Shown here: in pieces, positions 39,701 to 52,236 of the stretch | Numbering within the stretch: position 1 is the first letter of the stretch | Layout of the letters: every line of letters begins with the position of its first letter | Assembly (NCBI RefSeq): GCF_004027225.2 | Contig: NC_044282.2 | Coordinates: 53,390,593-53,454,592, forward strand | Reading direction: 5' to 3' | Length of the DNA stretch: 64,000 bases | Source of the DNA: Strigops habroptila | Taxonomy: Eukaryota; Chordata; Aves; Psittaciformes; Psittacidae | Position numbers and translations under genes: made by a program | Notes under the pieces: model-generated | The model's input: the letters and a program-made list of their open reading frames with translations, nothing else | What the model was told of the DNA's origin: nothing | The model's database searches: none

Positions 39701-39955
39701 GGATGTAGCAAACATAATTTGGAGAACAGAGTGATATAGACATAGCCAGATACTGCCCAGTCAGCCTCAGCCAATGTGCCCTGGCACAGCTGAGGGTGAA
39801 TAGCTTCTCTGACTTGTCGCTGTCTTCCATGCCTTTCCCCTCAGAGGATTAGCCTCTTTTGCATCTAGTATCCTTGTTTCTTTAATTCCTGAGGGCATTG
39901 CAGTTGGAGAAACCCCTGCAATTGTGACTAGCCACACAGTACTATCTTGCAATTT

Positions 39956-41030
39956 AGAATCATAGAATCATAGAATAGAATCATAGAATAGTAAGGGTTG
40001 GAAAGGACCTTAAGATCATCTAGTTCCAACCGCCCTGCCATGGGCAGGGACTCCTCACACTAAACCATGTGGCCCAAGGTTCTGTCCAGCCTGGCCTTGA
40101 ACACTGCCAGGGATGGAGCATCCACAACCTCCCTGGGCAACCCATTCCAGTGCTTCACCACCCTCACTGTAAAGAACTTCTTCCTTATATCTAATCTAAA
40201 CTTCCCCTGTTTAAATTTGAACCCATTACCCCTTGTCCTACCACTACAGTCCCTAAGGAAGAGTCCCTCCCCAGCATCCTTATAGGCCCCCTTCAGATAC
40301 TGGAAGGCTGCTATGAGGTCTCCACGCAGCTTTCTCTTCTCCAGGCTGAACAGCCCCAACTCTCTCAGCCTGTCTTCATATGGGAGGTGCTCCAGCCCTC
40401 TTATCATCCTCGTGGCCCTCCTCTGGACTCGCTCCAACAGCTCCATGTCCTTTTTATGTTGAGGACACCAGAACTGTACACAGTACTCCAAGTGGGTTCT
40501 CACGAGAGCAGAGTAGAGGGGCAGGATCACGTCCTTTGACCTGCTGGTCACGCTTCTTTTGATGCAGCCCAGGATACGGTTGGCTTTCTGGGCTGCAAGC
40601 GCACGCTGCCGGCTCATGTTAAACTTCTCATCAACCAGCACCCCCAAGTCCGTCTCTGCAGGCCTGCTCTGAATCTCTTCTCTGCCCAACCTGTAGCAGT
40701 GCCTGGGATTGCCCCGACCCCAGTGCAGGACCTTGCACCTGGCTTGGTTGAACTTCATGAGGTTGGCATCGGCCCACCTCACAAGCGTGTCCAGGTCCCT
40801 CTGGATGGCATCCCTTCCCTCCAGCGTATCAACCGAACCACACAGCTTGGTGTCGTCGGCAAACTTGCTGAGGGCGCACTCAATCCCACTGTCCATGTCG
40901 CCGACAAAGATGTTGAACAAGATCGGTCCCAACACCGATCCCTGACAGACACCACTCATTACTGTTTTCCAATTGGACATTGAGCTGTTGACCACAACTC
41001 TTTGCGTGCGGCCATCCAGCCAATTTTTTA
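39956..41030 (-). mobile_element. 5'-truncated CR1 LINE (intron 4)
   Basis: The tail at 39956-39990 has several AGAATCAT units, followed by the CR1 3'UTR and RT end on the minus strand. It is very similar to the copy at 8767-10480 over its whole length. Similarity stops abruptly in the middle of the reverse transcriptase, at about 41022-41030 (after GCCATCCAGCCAA), which marks the 5' truncation. In the sense orientation of HS1BP3. Confidence 0.95.
40060..40995 (-). pseudogene. CR1 reverse transcriptase C-terminal fragment, 311 codons open
   Basis: Begins just before motif B, here [11 protein letters not shown], where the Pro of the usual VPQG is Cys. It continues through motif C FADDTKL and the thumb to the C-terminal [15 protein letters not shown] block. 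Motif A and everything upstream are absent, so no functional enzyme is possible. The frame is uninterrupted. Most differences from the 8867-10378 copy are substitutions, in line with two insertions from closely related source elements. Confidence 0.93.
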
Positions 41031-41321
41031 AAAGGCATCAGTGTTAAAAGATACTGCTCCTCTAAAAGTCTGGGTATATTGTCAAAGCACCATGCTACAC
41101 TACTAAGCACTTAAAAATAGCTATCTGCAAATGTTGAGATAGATGGATTTAGAGAATAGTGATAAAAAGCAGTACTGTACCCACTTTAAGGGAACAATAG
41201 AGACAAAGATATGTCAATATACCTAATATTGTCCCTACAATTTGGGGTAAAATACATATCTGATTTCCTACTTATAAAGGAATTAAAACATTTTAACATA
41301 TTCTAAGGAACATGGCTTACC

Positions 41322-41357
41322 AAAAAAAAAAAAAAAAAAAGAAAAAAGAAAAAAAGA
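41322..41357. repeat. A-rich tract
   Basis: Nineteen A at 41322-41340 followed by A-rich sequence with scattered G. It lies about 300 bp above the 5' edge of the neighbouring CR1 and is not part of it. Confidence 0.85.
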
Positions 41358-43738
41358 GATGCTAACAAAAAGAAATAATAAAATAGTTCGGCTATGAGAG
41401 CTTGTGACTTACAAGTCACTGTACACTTAAATTGGCAAGAGAAGTGAAAAATAAAGCTAGAAATATGCCATTGCTACAAAAGTGAGTGCACTATGTTCAT
41501 TCCCTCCTGCACAGCTGATGTCAAAGGACCATCTTGCTCCGTACTAGCTGTGCTTGTTCTTACAGGACCAGTATATTCTGTTCAAAGTTAAAAGGTTTCT
41601 ACAAATGTCCAGGAAAACTTTTAGAGTAACCGGTGACAATACACTGGAATAACAATACTCCAAACTATTAAGAAGGACAGTGGGCAAAGAGGAGAAAGCA
41701 CACCTCTCGGAAATATATTTCAAATTAATTTCAACACTGCACCCCACAAATGTAATCTAACTTTGAGCACCTTTTACTCTAGAAAGAATGAGGCAAGGGG
41801 AAGAAGGGGGAAATAAAGGAGAAGGGGTTTTAAAAGCTGACAATTCAAATCAGAAATACATATGATGGTTTTTGAGGTGTCCTTGATTTAGACAAGGAAA
41901 AACACAGTCTTCCTGCTATTAAGAATCCCAGATATGGCCCTGCTAACATAGAAAGAAAGTTTTGAGGCATGAGAATCATACAGCAGAGAAACACAAAGTT
42001 TCTAGACCATCATTTATACCCACAAAAGATGAAGAGGAGATGTGGCAAGTGAGCTGCCCACCAGACATGAGAGAGCAACTCAGACACAGCCTTGAATGGG
42101 AGAATCAGTGCAACTGGGATGTCTCCTGCAGGCAAAAGGAACCAGACCATTATGAGCTTCCACCTGGATGATCACCAGCAATAAAAAACAGGAAGAAAAA
42201 GGCCCTAATTTATCCCCTACCCCCAAGGCCAGTATATTTAACTGGATATCTGGTAGTTCAGCAGCACAGCAGCACTGCTGGGCCAAATCCAAGTCACAGC
42301 TTTCTGGCTCAGGAGGAAAAGTTGTTACCGAATGAAGTGTGCTGACGACATATGGAAGCCTGTGCTACTGGAGCAGTTTCATCCTGATCCAGAAATTAAA
42401 AAACCTGTAGGATCATGCCAAACACATGATTCAGCTCAGGTCAGAGCTCTGCTGCTCAAAGTACCCTGGCCACTGATACTGCTTGGAATCGGTTGGCTTG
42501 TTTCAGTGCTGACTTTACATCTTTTCAAAGGTTTTTCACAGCGGAAAGGATAGTGGATTTTTATTTTTTTTTTAACCTGAATTTACTAGGCATTAAGAAG
42601 CAGTTTACTACTAAACATTTATCCAGTCTGCATCACCTCCTTTTTTATTCATTCCCATCCCAAAGTAACTTCAAGCACATCGGAAGCCCTAAAGTTGTGA
42701 GGACTGCAAGCTCCCTCTTTACAGCATGTAAGCACCAACCATAGAAAACACTCTGAAATGGTCACCTAAGAAATGCCCATCCACTGACAGCTAAACTTCT
42801 GCCTTTGGCCTGTTACCTAGACACCTATTACTATGTGGCATAAAGCTGGGATGTGGTGCTTATGTCCAATCTGATCTCCACTGGTGTGAATGGAAAATAT
42901 CTTCCATGGAAGCAAGGCGAGTTACAGGATTATAGAGACAACATAAAATCAGATTCAGAATTCTTGTTTCCACTTTCATGTTCCTGCCTCGACATAGTAC
43001 ATGTGAGACTTAGAAAAATAATACTAAATACACATGGAGATTTATTATTTTTACAGATAGCCAGCCACTGGTTTAGAGTGAAAAACATCTGACTGCATAA
43101 CATGTCATGCTGCAGCTCGGTCCCAGTAAAGACCATACTTCTTATATAAATGAAGTTATTCTGATTCCATAAGCATTCTGTTCTTGAAAGGAATGGAAAC
43201 AATAAACTAAATGAGGATTAAGTATCAGATCTTGCCATCCTTCAATGCATTAAAAGACCAAAATAATCAAGACTTTCAAATGCTCTGTCAAGCTGTGCAG
43301 AGCAGAAAAGCAAACTTCCTGTTTTGGCACCGCAAATTCTTTACAGCTTCTACTTGTTGTAAGTCGGAAAATACAACATTGCATTTGCGAACCCAATAGA
43401 TCATTCTCTTATCCAAAAAAGGACAGCTTCTTTTGTAAACTTACCAGCTAAGGACCATTTTGTGGGAAGTACTGCTTTATCTAACTTCTCATTGTAAATA
43501 GTTATTTAACTTTTTTAAACTCTTTACGAAAGAATAATTTTGATGCTGAGTAACTAAGCACGTGCTTTGTCAAAAGAATAACATTTAAAGTTTTCTGGTG
43601 ATACGTAAAGGATTAAATACTTCAAGTAAAAAGGATGATATCTGGATATCAACAATTGCATGATTTTAATAGCAGAAGCAAAGTCCAAATGGCGCTTCCA
43701 GTATTAATCATTGTAGTGGACCCAACTTGGTGTGGGAG

Positions 43739-43760
43739 ACTCCAGCTTAGAGGCTGGAGT
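43739..43760. repeat. 8-bp inverted repeat
   Basis: ACTCCAGC and GCTGGAGT with six bases between. A small hairpin of uncertain meaning. Confidence 0.6.
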
Positions 43761-44750
43761 AAATGATCCCTTTGGAAATGATTCAAGGCAATTGGAAAAC
43801 ACCAAAAGACAGCTCTAGCTTGTTACTATCAGTTACTGCCTATTGTTATGAAGAAGCATTTTGAAAGCACTGAGTCAAAGAGAAAGAACATTCAAAGTGG
43901 CTGGTGACTGTTGGTGGCTGAAACAATTCAGTTGAGCCAGTCAGTGCTTACTGAAGATCAAGAACAGCTAAGCCTTTTCTACTTGGGCATCCAAAGCCTG
44001 AGACACCCTAAAAAAAGTAATCACTACTCATGATCCCAGGCACTGAGGAGCTAAATTTGCTTCCAGGCTTCAGCAGTTAGAAATGGTTTTCGGAATTAAG
44101 TGAGAAATTCCATCTTGTAGTGAAGAAAATAACTGTCTGAAAATTATTGCATAGGTAAGCAAACCCAGTTACTAACATCAGCAAGCCTTGATTCAATTAT
44201 TGTTTCTCAAGCTGTTATTGCTTATGCCTTAGCAGGATTTAGCATGTGATGCCTTCAGATAAGGGAAGAAAGAAAGAAAAGCCTATTTGTGAACAACACG
44301 ACTGAAATGTTGGCTCTTTTGGTCTTTATGCTGCTATAATTTTATCTCCTTATAGACACAAGGGAGCTCAAAAGTAGTTCCAGACACTGTAAACACCAGT
44401 GTACTCCAGATCAGCACATCCAATGGACCCTGGTGGCTTTATGTTTTATGTTGGAACCCTCCAGTGTCCAGTAAAGTACCTACTGTAGATGAGACTGTTA
44501 TCAAGGTATTCACGATGTCCCTCTGTCACTTGGATTTTCTGAGGAATGCACTAAAAGGCACTACAAAGTCTCTTCCCTCTACCGAGGCACCTCCTTCATA
44601 AACTGCAGAGGCCTCTTCTCCTCTGTGAAACTCAGCTGAAAATGGTCGATGTTATAAAAGGTTGGGATGAGGGGACAGTGACATAGAACAGCCTTATTTG
44701 TTTAGAAAACTAGGCTAAAAACTAAGTAACAAAGGCACTGCCAGCCATAC

Positions 44751-44973
44751 CTGATAATACCAAGAGGGTCTAAATCTTCTTCCTCTTCTTCCTCCTCTTC
44801 CTCTTCTTTTTTCTCCCCTTTTTTGGCATTTTCCACTGATGAAAGCTGTGAGATTAAGTCAGGTGCCTTCTCCTCTTCAAAAAAATCCCATGCCTCATTT
44901 TCTTTGTCTTCTTTCTCCTTGTCATCAGGAATGTTTTTACTCTTGAAATCAATGGCACTACTAGATTTTGTTC
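44751..44973 (-). CDS. HS1BP3: HS1BP3 exon 4 (acidic linker)
   Basis: The acceptor is ATTTTGCAG at 44974. Two bases complete a Gly codon from exon 3, giving LEFLG joined to TKSSS. The exon encodes a highly charged disordered linker: PDDKEKEDKENEAWDFFEEE, then a Lys/Glu stretch with ten consecutive Glu codons (44777-44806, mixed GAA and GAG). It ends in the conserved DLDPLGIIR (human ALDPLGIMR). The donor is AG followed by GTATGG. The WDFFEEE block matches human FDFFEE. The poly-Glu run is the most repeat-like part and is probably length-variable. Confidence 0.96.
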
Positions 44974-47178
44974 CTGCAAAATACGATAAGGGATGCAAAA
45001 CTGAGTACACAGGATAACAACATGTTTTATTTCACACCCTGCACCTGTTTCTGATGTTTGGGGAAATGGAGGACACAATCAGCTTCTGTGACATCCTTTT
45101 AATATTCCTGACTGTCCCTTCTATCCACTATATGTCATTATGTGTCTGATCTGTTTACTGATCTAAAGTGGTTAAGTAGAGAAAGATAGAGGAAATGAAC
45201 TTTATCTGAGACATAGCAGTGCATGTCTAATCTGCTTATTTATGTTCCTTCTGTAGTCAATAGAAACAATAGAATTTCCACATGGTGAGTCATCCCATCC
45301 AAATAAAGTTGTCTGAAAAGGAGTTTCCCTCTTAAGTGCCTACTTCTCTCCAGTGGCTACAAAAAGGCCTCTGCTTTGATGTAGGTAGCTAACTTTCACA
45401 TAACTAGTTGATATAAATTCCACTTTTTATTAGTAATTGAATCCATTTGGGCTAAAATTAGAGCATTGGACAGCACAAAAAAGTTTCCACAGCAGCTCTT
45501 TAATTGACACTCAAAAATAAAGCCTGAAGTTCTAACTTCCTTCAGTATGAAAGATCCATCCACCTGAGCAAATTCAGCACACTGAAACATGTGCTTCAAC
45601 CAAGTCTCCATACTTATTCTCCTGGGCTTTGCATGTAACAAGAGAACTATTCCTTGCTGTGGAGTCTCTGGATATTCAGGAAAGCAATTGAAGATAATCT
45701 GACCAGCTAAAAATAGGCTAGTGAAAACTATGATGGATAAAATTCATAGTTTCATCCTTTAGACGGTTAAAGTGACATGCCATGGGAGACTTACCTCACC
45801 TAGCTTTTCATGTCTGCATCTGCCGAATCACCCAGGGCATATTTCATGGAGTAAATATGGGTATCTACACAAAGCAAGTGGTCTTATGCTCCCCTTATGG
45901 GCAAGCGAGTGCTGATTGGGGTAGGCAGTGAACGTTAGGATGCTGCTTATCTTATCCCCACAGTCACGTGTGTTTTACCATGTTAAGTCTCCCTAAACAC
46001 CCCTGAATATATTGACTGTGTCTCCAGCATCTGTAAGGAAAGTGTACACAACTAGCTTGAGGGTTCTGCAGTGTATGTATTGAATTCCACCTCATTTGGT
46101 ATGGTGAGGCTTGTATTATTCTATGACAGATTCTGATGAGCAGGTCACATTACTTGCACCTAATCTGTCCACAGTCTGAAGACAGTTCAGACTAATTCAG
46201 CTGTAGACACGTGCACTGTGGTTAGGTTAATCGGCATGCAAAGGTTAATCAACCTGCCTGCTTTCAATAAGGCACTGCCAGAGAAAAAAAAGAAAAAAGT
46301 CTGAATACTCCAAAACCCTATCAGCAAAATGATATTGCCAAATATTATGCAGTTTTACCCCCCCTGACTTTAGGAAGCTGCCAGTCTCACAGAACTCCTA
46401 TCTGGCCACACTTGAGACTTGTGCAAACTCAGCTGTTCACACACAGTGACTTGCTAGCACCTTGCAACTTCACTTCCTTAAAACTAATGCTACACTGAGA
46501 ATCCTGCACAGCACCAGGCTGGAGTATTCCCTGCTCAGCATCTCCCAGATGAATTACGAGCAGAGTGCCCATCTGTTCCATTCATTCAGTGACTCCCTGC
46601 CATGCCCAAGGAACATAAAAAAAGAACAATAGGAATCACTGGAAGAGGCAACAAGAGCTGGACTTAAGGCCAGAGAATGGGTTTAACTAATAAATAATCT
46701 GCCTTTTATTCAAATCTTCCTCAGGATCAATAATTTGCTTTAGGACCTCTTAAGCAAGGCCTAACAATTTTATTAGGAATGAAAACCAGACAAAACGTGG
46801 AATAGTTGATCACTAAGGAAAACCCTGCACTATCCTTTTAGGGTCCACCTCTCCACTGACAATATATATTCAGCCTCCTAAACTTCGGTGTTCTGAATCA
46901 CAGCTTAGGTATATAGCTAAGGAAAATCAGAGATAGTGGGACAGATACCTATAAAGCAAGCATTGTGGTATCAACACTTCTGAATGAGGCATGGGTTCAC
47001 TGGGAGGTGGGGAAGACAGTAGCAAACACGACTATGTAGCACTGTAGATGCACAAGAGGGTATTTTCAGTGACAGCCTTTATTCTGGCATTCTCCATTTC
47101 TTGACTACTTGTGTCAAGATGTTAAGGCTTTTGTCAAGCACATTCATGGAAGAGGGGACACTCACATCTTTTAGTTAC
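44974..47178 (-). other. HS1BP3 intron 3
   Basis: 2.2 kb. I see no repeat element or other gene in it. An 81-codon minus frame at 45396-45641 has no recognisable motif. Confidence 0.75.
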
Positions 47179-47386
47179 CTAAAAATTCCAGTAATTCAGG
47201 ACTCATTGCTAGATCCTCATCTTTTGAGATGAATTTCATGATATCGTTGAACATCGCTCTTCGTTCACAGATGTCAGATTCCCCCACGAAGAGGACTTTT
47301 CTAGGCAAGAGTGGAAGAGAAGCCTGTGGGTATCGTGCCGCCAGTCTCTGGTAGAGCTCCTCTATCTCACTGTACTTCTTGGAAAC
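47179..47386 (-). CDS. HS1BP3: HS1BP3 exon 3 (PX domain, second half)
   Basis: The acceptor is TTTCATTGCAG, phase 0. It encodes about residues 70-139: VSKKYSEIEELYQRL, then ASLPLLPRKVLFVGESD, and ISKDEDLAMSPELLEFLG. This covers the core helix and the proline loop of the PX domain, a phosphoinositide and acidic-lipid binding fold. Human HS1BP3 has VSKKYSEIEEFYQKL and LPPLPRKVLFVGESD, so identity is high. The donor is G followed by GTAACT. The strongest single exon for gene identification. Confidence 0.98.
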
Positions 47387-48386
47387 CTGCAATGAAACAT
47401 GCTGCCTGGGTAAGTTTCTTTACAGGGGAGACATGAGCAGCAAAGCAGCAGTTAAAGCACCGTGAAACATTGACTCTGGAAACTGAAGTGGAAAAACATG
47501 TATTACCAAGGAGCTTTACAAACAGTCTAGTAAAAGCCTGTTATCTGCACAGTCAATCCCCAAACACTGCTGCCGGTCTTCTACGTTTATTATTAAAATC
47601 CACTTCCTAATGAAATTGAAGTTCATTGCCAGATACCCAGTGTTCATTTGTCTGACTCATCAACTAATGAAATACTGGGAAGGTCACTGCTCCAGATACT
47701 TTTCTCTGACAGCAAAACTCCTTGTCCATTAAAAATTAGGTATACAATGCCTAGCCCTGAGAGACAGAGGGAAGAGAAGCCCAGCCAGATAGGTATGTGA
47801 TGGAGAAAGCAGTCTGCACCTTTTGACCACTGAGCCAGAAGCCCTGGTGGGCTTCAGTGACCTTCTGGCTGTTACGGCCTAAAAAACCTGGCATGTTTGC
47901 TGCCCTGCAGAGCACCTAATACAGAAACCAACGGGCAAAGACCTCAGCTGATCCCTGACTATTCAGTTTATCTATGAGAAAATAAAAACCAACAACTTGG
48001 CCATGGCCTACAGGTTCTCATACAGGGAGAAGATGCCAACAGTAAATGGAGTTAATTCCTTTTGTAGACAAAGACAGGAAGCCTGAGGAGAAATAAGGCA
48101 CAAGGTATTACAAGGAAAGCAATAACAATGGGAATGGTGGTTAGAAATGGTGTGGCTTCTATGCCAAATTAGATTTTGAATTTGGTACCTTAAAAAATCA
48201 ACACACAAAAAGCACACATAAACAAAACACTATCTCTAAGTGATGTTACAGGTAAAATGGAGGGTGACTGTCATGCTCTGTGACTGTGGTACTATACAGA
48301 CATTATATTCATCACAGCCCTCCGTGGCCCCATAATCTATGAATATGTTTCAATGAATACAGAGTCAGATTAAAAAAACACATTCA

Positions 48387-48452
48387 CGGAATCATAGAAT
48401 CACAGAATGGTTTGGGTTGGAAGGGACCTTAAAGATCATCTAGTTCCAATCC
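48387..48452 (-). mobile_element. very short CR1 3' end
   Basis: Plus-strand GGAATCATAGAATCACAGAA followed by GGTTTGGGTTGGAAGGGACC and ATCATCTAGTTCCAATCC. Only the tail and the first part of the 3'UTR are present: an extremely 5'-truncated insertion. Confidence 0.9.
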
Positions 48453-50293
48453 ACAATCAAAAAAACTAGTGCTAGTGGAGTGCATATGGCACAGATCCTC
48501 TACTAGGGTCCAGCTCTTATCCTCCCCTGTAACACATTGGTAAACTCTAATGGAGTGAATCCTAATTAATACTGCAACACAAAAGCTAGAGAGACTCAAG
48601 CACTACATCTTGGGATGTAAGAAGGCAAAGTTCTTCCACCAACACAGTGATAAAAGAAAGGCAACCCAACAAAAAGCACAGAAGGAGAAGGGAAACGAGT
48701 TACAGATTTACCCAGAATCCATAAACTACAGCTATACTAGCAAACTAAACAGTATCAGGCATATTCCCAGGCACTGGAACCTGAGAGTGTCTTTTAGGAG
48801 CCTTATAGTGTCTCCTGGAACCTGACAATGTCCAGCACAGCTGTGACTCTGGGCAGCTAGTGCTCCCCCAGGTTTTTTTTCTCAGCCCAAGGTTTAGCGT
48901 GGTGCAGAGACCACGCAGTAGCCAGTTTGGGTACCAATGCCCATTGCAGACAGTGAGAAAGTTTCCTATTATGGATGCGGCCAGACTCTGCTAGCTGCCC
49001 TCCAGGCCAGAGAACAGGTCCTTACATTAATAGACACACCTAATTTACTGAATTACACATAGGCATAAAGAGCAATAACCCCCTTAGCTTTCATGCTTCC
49101 CTGCCTTGTGCAGTAATTATCAAGCAAGCTGGCTGATTTGAAAACTGTCTGCATTTCAGCTGTACAATGTTTGCTGTGGGTTCAGTGCCCAGTCACAAGA
49201 GGCAAGCAGCTACATAAGACCCAAAGCACAAAACCAAACCTGAGTTGACAGAAGAGTGAAAATCAAGAATTTAAGACTTGTGTCCTGAAAGTAACACAGG
49301 TAAGTGTGAGCAACACTGTGCTCTGCAGGCACAATCTGACATGCAATGCAACAGCTGAGCACTAAAGTGATGGCAATAAAGAGATGTTCCCAGAGTAAAG
49401 CAATCTTCCCTTTGAAAGATACCCCCAAAATAGAGAGGAAAGCAATTCTGGAATTTCTGAATTGCTGTACATTTCTAGTTTACTAGGTCCCAGTACCACT
49501 CCGAACAAGGTATGATACCAGCACCCCTCCCAAAATACTTTGTAAGCAAAAATATAAAGGCAATGGGGAATTCACTGGTACTTACCCCCTGCCCCCAAGA
49601 ATAAACAACATTACCCTCCACCCAGAAAAAAAAAGATCAAGTCTGATTTGTGAAAAATGTTTAACATCTAATTAATTTCAATAATAAGTAACATATTAAT
49701 GTCTGAAAGCAGCCAATCAACAAGACTATGCCAAAACAGCTTTAAAATACTCAAAAAGTAACGCTGTACTGAAACATACAAACTTATTTCTTCCCACTTA
49801 ATTTTCATTCCTCCCCTATCAAACACTGTAAATTATTCATAAATCCCAATTTATGTCTAATTACACCACTGAAGCTAAAGTAAATGCACACCCTCGCATC
49901 CTATCGCTAATTGAGCCTTTGTGAATCTGCATGGCTTTGAACAACCGTAACATGCGACGCAGCATACAAAGTGTGACAGCAGTATATCCAAAGCATACTA
50001 ATCTGCTACTCAAACGCCTGCACCACACCGTGCAAGCTCATATCCAGCAGTGTGAGGATGCCCTCTGCTGGGATAACCTACTACACTGGCAAGGTGTTAA
50101 ACCTCCAGCCTAAACCATTCCCCACCAAGCCCGATGCTGGCCCCCGCAAGCCCCTGCCGGCTGAGGCTCTCCAACGGCTATCCATCTGCTTCCAACATCT
50201 TCACTCCACATTACTGCCAGTTTTACCTTGGTGTGGGTGCTGGAAATGCAGCAGTAACACTGGCTGAATCCAACGACCTCAGACTGATGCATT

Positions 50294-50830
50294 TAGAATC
50301 ACAAAATAGTTTGGGTTGGAAGGGACCTTTAAAGATCCAGCCCCCCTTCCAGGTTGCTCAAAGCCCTGTCCAATCTGGACTTGAACACTGCCAGGGTGGG
50401 GCAGCCACAGCTTCTCTGGGCAACCTGTGCCAGTGCCTCACCACACTCATCATGAGAAATTTCTTCCTTATGTCTAATCTGCATTAACCTTCTTTCAGTT
50501 TAAAACTGTTGCCCCTTGTCCTGTCACTACTGGCCCTGGTAAAAACTCTCCATCTTTCTTATAAGCCCCTTTTATGTATCGAAAGGCTACAACAAGGTTT
50601 CCCCAGAGCCTTCTCTTCTCCAGGCCGAACAAGCCCAACTTTCTCAGCCTGTATTCACAGAAGAGGTGCTCCACCCCTTACGACTATTTTTGTGCCCCTT
50701 CTTTGGACCCACTGCAACAGGTCCATGTCTTCCTTGTACTGGGGACCCCAGAGCCAGCTGCAGCAACAGAGGCAACACAGGGGCCTTACAAAGCGCTGGC
50801 CAGGTCTCACAGAATGTATTTTCTCAGGTT
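50294..50830 (-). mobile_element. CR1 LINE 3' fragment (intron 2)
   Basis: Tail-proximal AGAATCACAAAATAG is followed by the CR1 3'UTR, CTGGGCAACCTG and the RT C-terminal coding region with frame damage. On the minus strand WGPQYKEDMDLLQWVQRR matches the CR1 block read as [17 protein letters not shown] in the copy at 8867. The outer (5') edge is vague, between 50800 and 50940. A more diverged subfamily than the 8767 and 39956 copies. Confidence 0.9.
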
Positions 50831-52225
50831 GAGCCCCATGCATCACACAGAGCATTCTCACACCCTTCCAGTCAGAAAGCAGTGCTCTGCCATGACAGTT
50901 TTGGACCCCTTCCATTTGATGTCCTCTGACAATTTTCGAGGAGAAAGGCATATCAGCATGTAACAAAATTAAATCCTGTTTTTCCTAGTTACCACTCACA
51001 ACCCTTTCAAAATGGTTGATGGATCCCATGGCCCAAAATGTCAGGATAAAAAAAAAATGCTGCTCTAAACCTTATTTTATCAATCCTACAAAGTCCCATT
51101 TGATTAATACTAAGATATTTCTCTTCTGCTGTCTGTAATTCCTCTAGGTCTTGACCCTGTAATCATCTTCTCCCCCTCCATGCCTCTAACTGAACTCTGT
51201 GAGTACTGTGGACCTAAACCCCCACCACCTGTAAGTCAGCCTGAGTGCACGCACTTCAAGGAGTTCTGTCAAGTCACAATATCAAAGGTTCAACCTACTT
51301 CACTTCAAAAGAGTTAATCATGCAAATACAGCAAAGCATGTGCATATTTGTCAGGTCAAGACCCTATTTGCCTGTAACAATTAACATCCATCATAGAACT
51401 TAAGAGAGACAGGGATCGGTTGAGTGTTTTTTGCACCAGGAACAAATAAGTAAGTTGGATATGATCAAATATAGCTAGAAGGTTAAGAAAACCACCGTGA
51501 AGTTCAAAGTGAAAGCCTGAAGTTTGCTGCTAATCCCTCAAATCTCATGCATGTGCTTTGCCCCCTTCTTCACAAGAACCTCATGCATTAAAGTACACAC
51601 ACCAGAATGCCTGCAGGATATGAGCTGGGACTCTCAGTTGTGCATAGGAGAATTTGATCCCACTCATTATTAATGGGATTTAATGCCTTCTTTCCCTTTA
51701 ATGCTCTTTTTAGTGCCTCATTTCTAACCTCCAACTTGTCTTGATATGCTTTATATCTACTGCAAGGATTTCAGCGAGGTGGAGATCTCAGAGTTAACTC
51801 AAGCCCATTCGCCACCCAGTGCATGCTAGTGAAGAGCAGTCTTGGTTTTATAGTATCTCATGTTAAACTACTGTGACTTTCTTTTTACAAAGCCCATTTC
51901 TTCACACTGTCAGAAAATGGAGATACAGCAGCACTGTCCTTTAAACCAATCACTAGCTTTGGATACAGGAATCAAAAGCATCCCTTCCCACAGACAGCAC
52001 AAATGAAGCTTTCACTTGGGCACTCCCAATTCAAGCCATATTATAATGAATGTTGCTTGGTGACCTCATGGGTATGCATTATGATAGATTTTAATTACAT
52101 GGCCACATGCTGCTCTCCCCATCTGTTTTGCCCAGCAGAAGAGCAAGCACTCTAATATTTCTTTTTAATCAACATGAATTCTTAATGGCTCCTGAACCTA
52201 TTGCTACACTGAGTAGGGATTTCCA

Positions 52226-52236
52226 CCCCCCCCCCC
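52226..52236. repeat. C11 homopolymer
   Basis: Eleven consecutive C, a short mononucleotide run. Confidence 0.85.

Larger units (their letters stand above)
22177..44750 (-). other. HS1BP3 intron 4, largest intron
   Basis: 22.6 kb. Contains a 10-bp tandem repeat (26257-26325), CR1 copies at 29671-29955 and 39956-41030, an LTR-type fragment (32619-32815), a hairpin (36741-36765), A runs at 35272-35291 and 41322-41357, and a short inverted repeat (43739-43760). The remainder holds only short frames without recognisable content. Confidence 0.75.
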
